5,137 nt of DNA from CBDCWA01 sp046048295 (GTDB lineage Bacteria; Pseudomonadota; Alphaproteobacteria; Rhizobiales; Hyphomicrobiaceae): assembly GCA_046048295.1 (NCBI GenBank), contig JBJOGJ010000268.1:1-5137 (forward strand), read 5' to 3'. The position numbers and the translations under genes were made by a program. Every line of letters begins with the position of its first letter. Position 1 is the first letter of the stretch. A model generated the notes under the pieces. It was not told the DNA's origin and searched no databases. It saw nothing but the letters and a program-made list of their open reading frames with translations. Below, in pieces: positions 1-5,137 of this stretch.

Positions 1-1
1 G

Positions 2-757
2 GAGGTGGCGGCGGCGCCGACGCTCAGGCGGTTCAACCGGCTGCCGTCAGTGCGCATCGAGGCGGCACTCACCGGCGGGTACGATCTCGGCTCGGCGCTG
101 AAGCTCATCGAGGATGCGGCAAAGGAGGTGCTGCCGCCCTATGCCAAGCTTGGCTACGACGGCCAGTCGAAGCAGTTCAAGGATACCTCGAGCGGGGTCG
201 CGGTGACGCTGGCGCTGGCGTTCCTGATCGTGTTCCTCGTGCTGGCAGCGCAATTCGAAAGCTTCGTGCATCCGCTGATCATCATGCTTGCGGTGCCGCT
301 GGCGCTTGCCGCCTCGGTCTATGCGCTGTGGTTCAGCGGCATCTCGATCAATATCTACAGCCAGATCGGGATCATCCTGCTCATCGGACTCATGGCGAAG
401 AACGGCATTCTCATCGTCGAGTTCGCAAACCAGTTGCGTGACGAAGGCAAGGGTGTGCGCGAAGCGGTCATCGAGGCGTCGGTTCTCCGCCTCAGGCCGA
501 TCGTGATGACGGTGATCTCGACGGTCCTCGGGGCGGTGCCGCTGGTGATCGCGACCGGTGCAGGTGCGGAAAGCCGAATCGGGATCGGGACGGTGATCAT
601 CGGCGGGCTCGGCGGCGCGTTGTTGTTGACGTTGTTCCTGACGCCGGTGCTCTACGATCTCATGGCGCGGATGACGCGCCCGCGCGGAGCGATCGAGAAG
701 GCACTGGAAAACGAACTGTCGGCTGCCTACCGGGAGGGGCGGCAATCGGAGGGGTGA
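2..757 (+). CDS. RND-family efflux pump inner-membrane subunit, C-terminal part (5' truncated)
   Basis: This is the C-terminal part of a proton-driven RND exporter of the AcrB/HAE-1 type. Such proteins form an inner-membrane trimer that works with a periplasmic adaptor and an outer-membrane channel. About 250 residues are visible, against roughly 1,040 in the family, and the reading frame is open to the left edge, so the gene starts outside the window. Residues are numbered from the GTG at 5. Periplasmic-domain sequence (about 1-62) is followed by five hydrophobic segments matching TM8-TM12, at about 64-82, 88-110, 117-141, 167-184 and 194-217. The signature AKNGILIVEF (131-140) carries the lysine matching AcrB K940 of the proton relay. 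The RLRPIVMT stretch (162-169) matches the conserved loop and TM11 start. The tail after TM12 is short and charged, and the stop is TGA at 755-757. The substrate cannot be told from this fragment. The adaptor gene is presumably upstream. The next gene, a cation ATPase, is convergent, so they are not co-transcribed. Confidence 0.93.
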   Translation, partial: EVAAAPTLRRFNRLPSVRIEAALTGGYDLGSALKLIEDAAKEVLPPYAKLGYDGQSKQFKDTSSGVAVTLALAFLIVFLVLAAQFESFVHPLIIMLAVPLALAASVYALWFSGISINIYSQIGIILLIGLMAKNGILIVEFANQLRDEGKGVREAVIEASVLRLRPIVMTVISTVLGAVPLVIATGAGAESRIGIGTVIIGGLGGALLLTLFLTPVLYDLMARMTRPRGAIEKALENELSAAYREGRQSEG

Positions 758-839
758 GGGCTTCGGGCCGGCGTGCGATGGTCATCGTCGGTGAGGACCG
801 GGGCGGATGACTGGGGCTGCCACAGGCGGCTATCGGCGC

Positions 840-3551
840 TCACTGCGGCAGCGTCAGGGGTCTCAGTGCGAGCCGCATCTGTTTCTCGGCCTCGAGGATC
901 GCAAAGAAGATAACGCCGATGAAAACAATGAGCAGACCATCGTTGAACGGTACCGGCGCCGTGCCAAGGAGGATTTGCAGCGGCGGCAGGTAGGTGACGG
1001 CGAATTGTGCCGCGGTCACCACGATCACGCAGGTCCATACAACAGGCGTTGCCCGGGCGGCCGCCCATGTCAAGGATGTGCCGTGGATGTTGCGAACGAA
1101 GAACAGGTGGAAGATCTCCAGCACCACCAGCATGTTCACCGCCATGGTCTGGGCGACCTCGACGCGGTAGCCGCGATCGATGGCGTAGGCGTAGATTCCG
1201 AACACGCAGGCAACGAACAAGGTCGCGACTAGGACCATATGCCAGATCAGCGCGCCGGTGAGGAGCGGCTCGTTGCGCTGGCGCGGCGGCCGTCGCATGG
1301 TGCCGGGCTCGGACGGTTCGAAGGCCAAGGCAAGGCCAAGTGTCGTCGCCGTGATCAGGTTGATCCAAAGTATCTGCACGGCAGTGATCGGCAGGCTCAA
1401 GCCTGCGAGGAGAGCCAGAATGATGGTGGCGGCTTCGCCCGCATTCGTGGGGAGGGTCCACCCAATCACCTTCTTGATGTTGTCGTAGACCGTGCGCCCC
1501 TCGCGCACGGCAGAGGCGATCGAGGAAAAGTTGTCGTCTGCCAATACGAAATCGGCGGCTTCCTTTGCTGCCTCGCTTCCCTTCAGTCCCATGGCCACGC
1601 CGGCGTCGGCGCGTTTGAGGGCAGGGGCATCGTTGACGCCGTCGCCCGTCATTGCGACGGTCAGGCCACGCGACTGCAGTGCGGTGACGAGGCGCAGCTT
1701 GTGGGAGGGCGACGTGCGGGCGAAAATGTCGGTGTTGACGGCGGCTTCGGCCAGCTCGCCGTCGCCCATGCTGTCGATGTCGGCTCCGGTCAGAACGAGA
1801 TCGGTGTTCCGAAGCCCGATCTGCTTGGCGACGGCGCGCGCCGTCGCAGCATGGTCGCCGGTTATCATCTTTACACGGATGCCTGCCGCATGACACTCGG
1901 CCACGGCGTCGATCGACTCGGTACGCGGGGGATCGATCAGGCCGATCAAGCCGATAAACGTGAGTTGGCCTTCGAGGTCTGCGGTGTTCAGGACGGTGTG
2001 CGAGGAGGGCACGGCGCGTACCGCAACGGCAATGACGCGCTGGCCGCCGGCGGCCATGGAATCGACCATGCGGTGCCAGTAGTCGCGATCGAGGGGGACC
2101 CTATCGAGCGTGGCTGTATGTTGGTCGGCGCTCATCGCCAATACCGCTTCCGGCGCACCTTTCACATGGATGCTGGCGTGGCCTTCATGGTCGTGGTGAA
2201 GGACGGCCATGTAGCGATGGGCGGCATCGAAGGGAATCGCATCGGTGCGCGCCCAGTTCGCAAAGGGTTCCGATCCACGGCGCATGATCTTGCCGGCGAG
2301 TGCCTTCAGAGCCCCCTCCATCGGATCGCCTTCGACACGCCAGGCAGTATCGTGCTGACGCAGGACCGCGTCATTGCACAGGCTGGCGGCACGGGCGAAT
2401 TCGACGAGAAGCGGATGCGCGTCGGGACGCGCATCGGTGTCGTTCCAGCGGACGGCGCCCTCGGGGGCGTAGCCGTTGCCGTCGACCACATAGTCATATC
2501 CCGCGGCTGCCAATGAGGCGGCAACCATTTCGTTGCGGGTGAGGGTGCCGGTCTTGTCGGAGCAGATCACCGAAACCGATCCCAGCGTTTCGATCGCCGG
2601 CAGCCGGCGGATGATGGCGTTGCGCTTTGCCATGGCCTGCACGCCGACGGCGAGGGCGATCGTCAGGACGGCGGGAAGCCCTTCAGGGATCGCTGCCACG
2701 GACAGGCCGACGATCACCATGAAGAGTTCTGAGAAGGGCAGGTGGCCGACAAAATAGCCGTAGGCGAGCAGCGAACCGGCCACCAGCAGGATGAAGACCG
2801 TCAGCCATTTCGCGAAAACGTCCATCTGGTGCACGAGCGGCGTCGTCAGCGTTTCGACCCGGGAGAGCATGCCGCTGATCCGTCCGATCTGAGTGCCGGC
2901 TCCAGTGGCGACCACGACACCTCGTCCGGTGCCGGCGGAAACGAGCGTGCCGCTGAACAGCATCGACGAGCGGTCGCCGAGCGCTGTCCCGGCTTCGACC
3001 TGTGCGGTCGTCTTGTCGACGGGTACGGATTCGCCGGTCAGGATGGCTTCCTCGGCCTTCAGGCCGCGTGCCTCTATGAGCCGGAGATCCGCCGGCACAC
3101 GGTCGCCTGCCTCTATCAGCACGATGTCGCCGGACACGAGGTGGGCGGCGTCCACGGTCTGCCGCTGTCCGTCGCGCAGCACCGACGATCGAGGGGCGAG
3201 CATGCCGCGGATCGCCTCCATCGCCTGTTCGGCGCGCCCCTCCTGGATGAAGCCGATGAGTGCATTGACCACAACCACGGCAAGAATGACGATCGTGTCG
3301 ACGACGTGGGCCAGAGCGGCGGTGACCGCGGCGGATGCAAGAAGGACGTAGATCAGGACGTTATGGAATTGCGCGAGGAAGCGCATGAAGGGGTTGCGGG
3401 GTGGTGCTTCGGGCAGCCGGTTGGCACCGTAGGCTTCGAGGCGGCGCGCGGCCTCGTTGGCGCTGAGGCCCTTGTCCGTTGCATGCGTGGCGTCAAGAAC
3501 TGCGGCTGCCGACATCGCATGGAAGGGCAGCGGTCTCTGGCTGGTGGTCAT
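840..3551 (-). CDS. P2-type (SERCA/PacL-like) cation-transporting P-type ATPase
   Basis: This is a complete ATP-driven cation pump of the inner membrane, 903 residues from the chosen start, a normal length for P2-type ATPases. Signatures in order, numbered from the ATG at 3551: an N-terminal cation-ATPase domain (about 10-75), the actuator-domain TGES (172-175), PEGLP in M4 (289-293), the phosphorylation motif DKTGT with aspartate 332, nucleotide-binding KGAPE (464-468), DPPR (540-543), TGDH (564-567) and hinge TGDGVND (635-641). The C-terminal part carries M5-M10. SERCA cation ligands appear conserved in M4 (E290), M5 (N703, E706), M6 (N731, T734) and M8 (E812), but the position of SERCA D800 is alanine 735. 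This points to the bacterial subgroup that includes, from memory, mycobacterial CtpF. Ca2+ or another cation is plausible; the ion is not settled. The start at 3551 is preferred over the in-frame ATG at 3602. It has a GGAG eight bases upstream and gives the usual short N-terminus, while the longer form adds 17 atypical residues with no good ribosome site. The gene is convergent with the RND gene and divergent from the methyltransferase. Confidence 0.95.
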   Translation of the reverse strand: MTTSQRPLPFHAMSAAAVLDATHATDKGLSANEAARRLEAYGANRLPEAPPRNPFMRFLAQFHNVLIYVLLASAAVTAALAHVVDTIVILAVVVVNALIGFIQEGRAEQAMEAIRGMLAPRSSVLRDGQRQTVDAAHLVSGDIVLIEAGDRVPADLRLIEARGLKAEEAILTGESVPVDKTTAQVEAGTALGDRSSMLFSGTLVSAGTGRGVVVATGAGTQIGRISGMLSRVETLTTPLVHQMDVFAKWLTVFILLVAGSLLAYGYFVGHLPFSELFMVIVGLSVAAIPEGLPAVLTIALAVGVQAMAKRNAIIRRLPAIETLGSVSVICSDKTGTLTRNEMVAASLAAAGYDYVVDGNGYAPEGAVRWNDTDARPDAHPLLVEFARAASLCNDAVLRQHDTAWRVEGDPMEGALKALAGKIMRRGSEPFANWARTDAIPFDAAHRYMAVLHHDHEGHASIHVKGAPEAVLAMSADQHTATLDRVPLDRDYWHRMVDSMAAGGQRVIAVAVRAVPSSHTVLNTADLEGQLTFIGLIGLIDPPRTESIDAVAECHAAGIRVKMITGDHAATARAVAKQIGLRNTDLVLTGADIDSMGDGELAEAAVNTDIFARTSPSHKLRLVTALQSRGLTVAMTGDGVNDAPALKRADAGVAMGLKGSEAAKEAADFVLADDNFSSIASAVREGRTVYDNIKKVIGWTLPTNAGEAATIILALLAGLSLPITAVQILWINLITATTLGLALAFEPSEPGTMRRPPRQRNEPLLTGALIWHMVLVATLFVACVFGIYAYAIDRGYRVEVAQTMAVNMLVVLEIFHLFFVRNIHGTSLTWAAARATPVVWTCVIVVTAAQFAVTYLPPLQILLGTAPVPFNDGLLIVFIGVIFFAILEAEKQMRLALRPLTLPQ

Positions 3552-3559
3552 TGCTCTCG

Positions 3560-3563
3560 CTCC
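3560..3563 (-). promoter_or_regulatory. Ribosome binding site deciding the ATPase start
   Basis: Read on the minus strand, GGAG lies eight bases before the ATG at 3551-3549. The upstream in-frame ATG at 3602 is preceded only by GC-rich sequence without a clear Shine-Dalgarno match. This favours the shorter 903-residue protein. Confidence 0.6.
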
Positions 3564-3655
3564 AAGCCACGTTATGACGTCGGGCCGACCAAGCTTCACC
3601 ATGTGCTGCCGGCCCGGGCATCAGGCCAACTGTCGCGGAGCCGGCAAAGATCGCG

Positions 3656-3709
3656 AAAAAACCCCAGGTGCCCTCAGGGATATTTCCGTATATGTCTAGA
3701 GGTGCCTGG
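3656..3709 (-). terminator. Hairpin plus T-tract in the ATPase leader (candidate attenuator or terminator)
   Basis: On the minus strand, CCAGG (3709-3705) can pair with CCTGG (3668-3664). After a small CA/GCA internal loop, CCTC (3702-3699) pairs with GAGG (3675-3672). The apical region has an extra ATAT/ATAT pairing. The right arm is followed by GG and then six T residues (3661-3656), the arrangement of an intrinsic terminator. It lies about 105 bases before the ATPase start codon, and no minus-strand gene is visible upstream within the window. That makes a leader attenuator more likely than an ordinary gene-end terminator. The stem is interrupted and the loop is long, so chance is not excluded. 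It does not look like the yybP-ykoY manganese riboswitch or another RNA class I know. Confidence 0.35.
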
Positions 3710-3756
3710 AGTTCCGGACTGTCGCTTGGTAGCCAAATGCCAGCCTGGAAGTCCAG
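3706..3756. promoter_or_regulatory. Pair of related dyads, possible operator upstream of the ATPase
   Basis: Positions 3745-3756 read CTGGAAGTCCAG, a 5-2-5 inverted repeat with perfect arms. Positions 3706-3717 read CTGGAGTTCCGG, the same arms with one mismatch. The two copies start 39 bases apart, and a third small dyad, TTGG-TAG-CCAA (3726-3736), lies between them. As DNA this resembles a two-site operator for a dimeric regulator. As minus-strand RNA, CTGGACT (3756-3750) could instead pair with AGTCCGG (3720-3714) to form a stem just before the T-tract hairpin. No known regulator motif was recognised. Confidence 0.3.
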
Positions 3757-3859
3757 CATAGAAATTCGATCGTTTTCTGGGTTCAATGGCAGCTGACGAC
3801 CTCCGCCCAGGGTCCGGGCGCCATATGCAGGACATCAGGGACCAAGTGACCCTCGGCCA

Positions 3860-3885
3860 GGAACGATCCGACCCGGGGGTGCGTT
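3860..3885 (+). promoter_or_regulatory. EcfG-type (general stress response) promoter for the methyltransferase
   Basis: GGAAC (3860-3864) is followed after 17 bases by CGTT (3882-3885). This matches the GGAAC-N16/17-CGTT consensus known for EcfG-family sigma factors, which run the general stress response in alphaproteobacteria. Transcription would start near 3892 and give a leader of about 40 bases to the ATG at 3932. The orientation and distance fit the methyltransferase. The match is exact at all nine consensus bases, but no transcript data are available. Confidence 0.55.
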
Positions 3886-3921
3886 TCAGGGCGAGACTCG
3901 TTCGGCTGAGAAGCCTTAAGT

Positions 3922-3927
3922 GGAGGT
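3922..3927 (+). promoter_or_regulatory. Ribosome binding site of the methyltransferase
   Basis: GGAGGT lies four bases before the ATG at 3932. A GTG at 3920 in the same frame overlaps this Shine-Dalgarno sequence and has none of its own, so the ATG is the preferred start. Confidence 0.8.
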
Positions 3928-3931
3928 AGGA

Positions 3932-4777
3932 ATGCGTATTGTCGGAAGTTTTGCTCGCGTGCCGCTTCAGCTTGCTGTCCTGATGATGGGGGCGGTGGCC
4001 TGCCTGTCCCTGGTGGTGGCGCAGGATTCGGGCGAGTACGTGCCGAAGTCCGGCCAGTCGGGCAAGGATGTGATCTGGCTGCCGACCGAGACGCCGATCG
4101 TCTCGGAGATGCTCAATATCGCGAAGATGACGCCTGACGATTTCGTAATCGACCTGGGCTCCGGTGACGGGCGCACGGTTATCGCGGCGGCCAAGCGGGG
4201 GGCTAAGTCGAAGGGCATCGAGTTCAATCCAAAGCTGGTGGAGTTTGCGCGCAAGCGTGCGCAGGAAGCCGGCGTGAGCGACAAAACGGAATTCGTGCAG
4301 GGTGACATATTCAAGACCGATTTCTCCAATGCGACAGTGCTGACGATGTTCCTGCTTCCCAGCATCAACGAACAACTGATGCCCCAGATCCTCAAGATGA
4401 AGCCGGGGACGCGGATCGTTACCAATACCTTCACGATGGGCGACTGGAAGGCCGACGCTTCGTCGGAAGTGAAGGAAGGGTGCCGCCAGTACTGCACGGC
4501 GCACCTTTGGTATGTGCCGGCGGACCTGGCGGGGACGTGGAGCGGCGAGGACGGGACGCTCGAATTGCGCCAGTCCTACCAGATGCTGTCCGGCGGGCTG
4601 CAGAACGGCGCCGACGTCGCAAAACTGATGGGCGGCAAGGTGAAGGGAACGGAGTTCGAGTTCCAGATTGGCAGCACGACGTACAAGGGGCGCATAGAGG
4701 GCGATGCGCTGGTCGGTACGAAGCAGGCGGCGGGCGGCGAGCCAACAGCCTGGCGGGTGACGCGCAAGAAGAGCTAG
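3932..4777 (+). CDS. Exported class I SAM-dependent methyltransferase with C-terminal beta-rich domain
   Basis: The protein has 281 residues. Residues 1-30 look like a Sec signal peptide: basic start (R2, R9), hydrophobic core 11-29, and cleavage likely after VVA (28-30). A cysteine at 24 has only a poor lipobox, so a lipoprotein is less likely. The methyltransferase domain spans about 45-195. Motif I is VIDLGSGDGR (72-81), the acidic end of strand 2 is E97 in GIEFNP, and QGDIF (123-127) is a motif II/III-like site. A PGTRIVTNTF strand (158-167) follows. The mature protein has only two cysteines, C184 and C188, spaced as Cx3C and able to form a disulfide. Residues about 197-276 form a glycine- and tryptophan-containing repeat-like beta domain of unknown role (TWSG, GGLQNG, KGTEFEF, YKGRIEGDALVGT). 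The family (signal peptide, class I methyltransferase, beta tail) is familiar from Proteobacteria, but I know of no proven substrate. It sits alone between a divergent ATPase and a downstream Rieske gene 169 bases away, behind an EcfG-like promoter. Confidence 0.9.
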   Translation: MRIVGSFARVPLQLAVLMMGAVACLSLVVAQDSGEYVPKSGQSGKDVIWLPTETPIVSEMLNIAKMTPDDFVIDLGSGDGRTVIAAAKRGAKSKGIEFNPKLVEFARKRAQEAGVSDKTEFVQGDIFKTDFSNATVLTMFLLPSINEQLMPQILKMKPGTRIVTNTFTMGDWKADASSEVKEGCRQYCTAHLWYVPADLAGTWSGEDGTLELRQSYQMLSGGLQNGADVAKLMGGKVKGTEFEFQIGSTTYKGRIEGDALVGTKQAAGGEPTAWRVTRKKS

Positions 4778-4789
4778 GGGCGAACCTGC

Positions 4790-4817
4790 GCCAGCGCCAG
4801 CGCGCTGGTGCAATGGC
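4790..4817 (+). terminator. Hairpin just after the methyltransferase (weak terminator candidate)
   Basis: GCGCCAG (4794-4800) pairs with CTGGTGC (4805-4811), seven pairs with one G-U, around a CGCG loop. GCCA/TGGC (4790-4793 and 4814-4817) can extend the stem past an AA bulge. It begins 13 bases after the stop codon. No T-tract follows, so it may protect the 3' end or act as a Rho-assisted stop rather than as a canonical intrinsic terminator. Confidence 0.35.
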
Positions 4818-4857
4818 GATTCAGTACGATCCGACTTTGGAATTATCCGTGGAGTGG

Positions 4858-4877
4858 CGCCGGGTTGCGACCCGGCG
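4858..4877. repeat. Perfect 8-bp inverted repeat between the methyltransferase and the Rieske gene
   Basis: CGCCGGGT (4858-4865) and ACCCGGCG (4870-4877) are exact inverse complements around a TGCG tetraloop. The stem is very GC-rich with no T-tract on either side, and it sits about 70 bases before the Rieske start codon. It could be a transcript-stabilising or terminator-like hairpin, an operator, or a dispersed palindromic element; the window contains no second copy that I could see. Confidence 0.45.
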
Positions 4878-4934
4878 GCCGCTATGGCACGCTTCCAGGA
4901 CGAGCGGCTCTTCAAGAGGCCGGCAAGCCGATCC

Positions 4935-4940
4935 AAGGAG
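4935..4940 (+). promoter_or_regulatory. Ribosome binding site of the Rieske oxygenase gene
   Basis: AAGGAG ends six bases before the ATG at 4947, an ideal spacing. It fixes the start of a gene whose end is outside the window. Confidence 0.8.
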
Positions 4941-4946
4941 TGTGCG

Positions 4947-5137
4947 ATGTTTGCAAGAAACGCCTGGTATGTCGGAGCGACGGCGGAGGAGTTGGATGTA
5001 GGCATGGTCGCGCGGACCATGCTCAATGAGCCGGTCGTGCTGTTCCGCGATGCCGGCGGCAAGGCGGCGGCGCTGGAAGACAGGTGCTGCCACCGCAACG
5101 CGCCGCTGTCGATCGGGCGTCTCGTCGACGGCGAGGT
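4947..5137 (+). CDS. Rieske [2Fe-2S] aromatic oxygenase, VanA-like, N-terminal part (3' truncated)
   Basis: Sixty-three codons are visible, open to the right edge, starting MFARNAWYVGAT. This opening, with NAWYV followed by EEL at 14-16, is characteristic of the single-component-alpha Rieske oxygenases such as vanillate O-demethylase VanA and related demethylases. These proteins use electrons from a partner reductase to hydroxylate or O/N-demethylate aromatic substrates in the cytoplasm. Residues C47 and H49 in DRCCHRNAPLS are the first ligand pair (CxH) of the Rieske cluster. The second pair (CxxH) and the mononuclear iron site would lie beyond the window. VVLFRD (30-35) followed by AALED (41-45) fits the strands leading to the cluster. 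The residue between the ligands is cysteine where proline is common in this family. The substrate cannot be called. A reductase gene might follow outside the window. Supply of its own promoter is unclear. Confidence 0.87.
   Translation, partial: MFARNAWYVGATAEELDVGMVARTMLNEPVVLFRDAGGKAAALEDRCCHRNAPLSIGRLVDGE

Larger units (their letters stand above)
3552..3931. other. Divergent intergenic control region between the ATPase and the methyltransferase
   Basis: These 380 bases separate two divergently transcribed genes. On the minus strand they hold a hairpin with a T-tract (3656-3709) and, further upstream of the ATPase, two related imperfect dyads (3706-3717 and 3745-3756). On the plus strand they hold an EcfG-like promoter (3860-3885), a small 4-bp hairpin with a GAGA loop (3904-3915) and the ribosome site of the methyltransferase. 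Short open frames cross the region but lack ribosome sites and recognisable protein character, so I call no gene here. No convincing sigma-70 -35/-10 pair for the ATPase could be identified by eye; the AT-richest part is around 3680-3697. Confidence 0.7.

Noticed and set aside
816..852. Inverted repeat GCTGCC/GGCAGC between the convergent RND and ATPase genes as a bidirectional terminator
   Set aside because: Only six pairs with a 25-base loop, running into the ATPase coding end, and no T-tract on either strand. A GGTC/GACC pair at about 780-797 is weaker still.
1239..2516. Plus-strand frame of 425 codons antisense to the ATPase (similarly 2742-3761)
   Set aside because: The ATPase has all family motifs in the opposite strand. 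The antisense translation has no recognisable domain and is explained by codon bias.
3493..3786. Minus-strand open frame of about 97 codons (or 88 from the ATG at 3759) crossing the ATPase leader and overlapping its start
   Set aside because: The longest version needs a TTG start with the nearest GGAGGT about 13 bases away, and the internal ATG has no ribosome site. The protein is not recognisable and overlaps the ATPase 5' end by about 59 bases in another frame. It could hide a leader peptide, but nothing supports it.
3786..3929. Plus-strand frame of 47 codons (starts MAADDLRPG) ending inside the methyltransferase ribosome site
   Set aside because: It has no Shine-Dalgarno sequence, contains the EcfG-like promoter, and its product is arginine-rich low-complexity as expected from noncoding GC-rich DNA.
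3932..4010. Methyltransferase as a lipoprotein anchored at C24
   Set aside because: The preceding residues AVA are a poor lipobox, and a good signal peptidase I site (VVA, residues 28-30) lies just downstream, so a soluble exported protein is favoured.
4880..4900. TGGCAC at about 4885 as a sigma-54 promoter for the Rieske gene
   Set aside because: The -24 half fits, but the expected TTGC-like -12 element is absent at the required spacing (CAGG is found instead).
3674..5098. Long minus-strand frame of 474 codons opposite the methyltransferase and Rieske start
   Set aside because: It is antisense to two well-supported genes and its translation is rich in Arg, His and Pro with no domain, typical of a GC-rich shadow frame.

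Overview
The window is GC-rich bacterial DNA with dense coding, most likely from an alphaproteobacterium. That placement is an inference. It rests on the style of the RND pump and exported methyltransferase proteins and on a sequence matching the alphaproteobacterial EcfG (general stress response) promoter consensus. No tRNA, rRNA, CRISPR array, insertion sequence or integrase was seen.

Layout: (1) 2-757, plus strand: the C-terminal quarter of an inner-membrane RND efflux pump, cut by the left edge. (2) 758-839: a short gap between two convergent genes, with no convincing terminator. (3) 840-3551, minus strand: a complete P2-type cation-transporting ATPase with all catalytic signatures but an alanine where SERCA-type pumps have a cation-binding aspartate. 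(4) 3552-3931: a 380-base divergent intergenic region. Read on the minus strand it holds a structured leader-like element ending in a hairpin and six T residues, plus two related dyads. On the plus strand it has an EcfG-like promoter. (5) 3932-4777, plus strand: a class I SAM-dependent methyltransferase with a signal peptide and a C-terminal beta-rich domain, so probably periplasmic. (6) 4778-4946: a hairpin-rich gap. (7) 4947 to the right edge, plus strand: the N-terminus of a Rieske oxygenase resembling the VanA family, including the first half of the 2Fe-2S ligand motif.

The genes do not form one obvious pathway. Two are membrane transporters (drug or solvent efflux; cation pumping), one is a possible stress-induced envelope enzyme, and one belongs to aromatic or O-demethylation catabolism. 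The ATPase and the methyltransferase are divergently transcribed and share the control region. I see no clear new multi-gene system. The most interesting items are the exported methyltransferase under a stress-type promoter and the possible attenuator before the cation ATPase.
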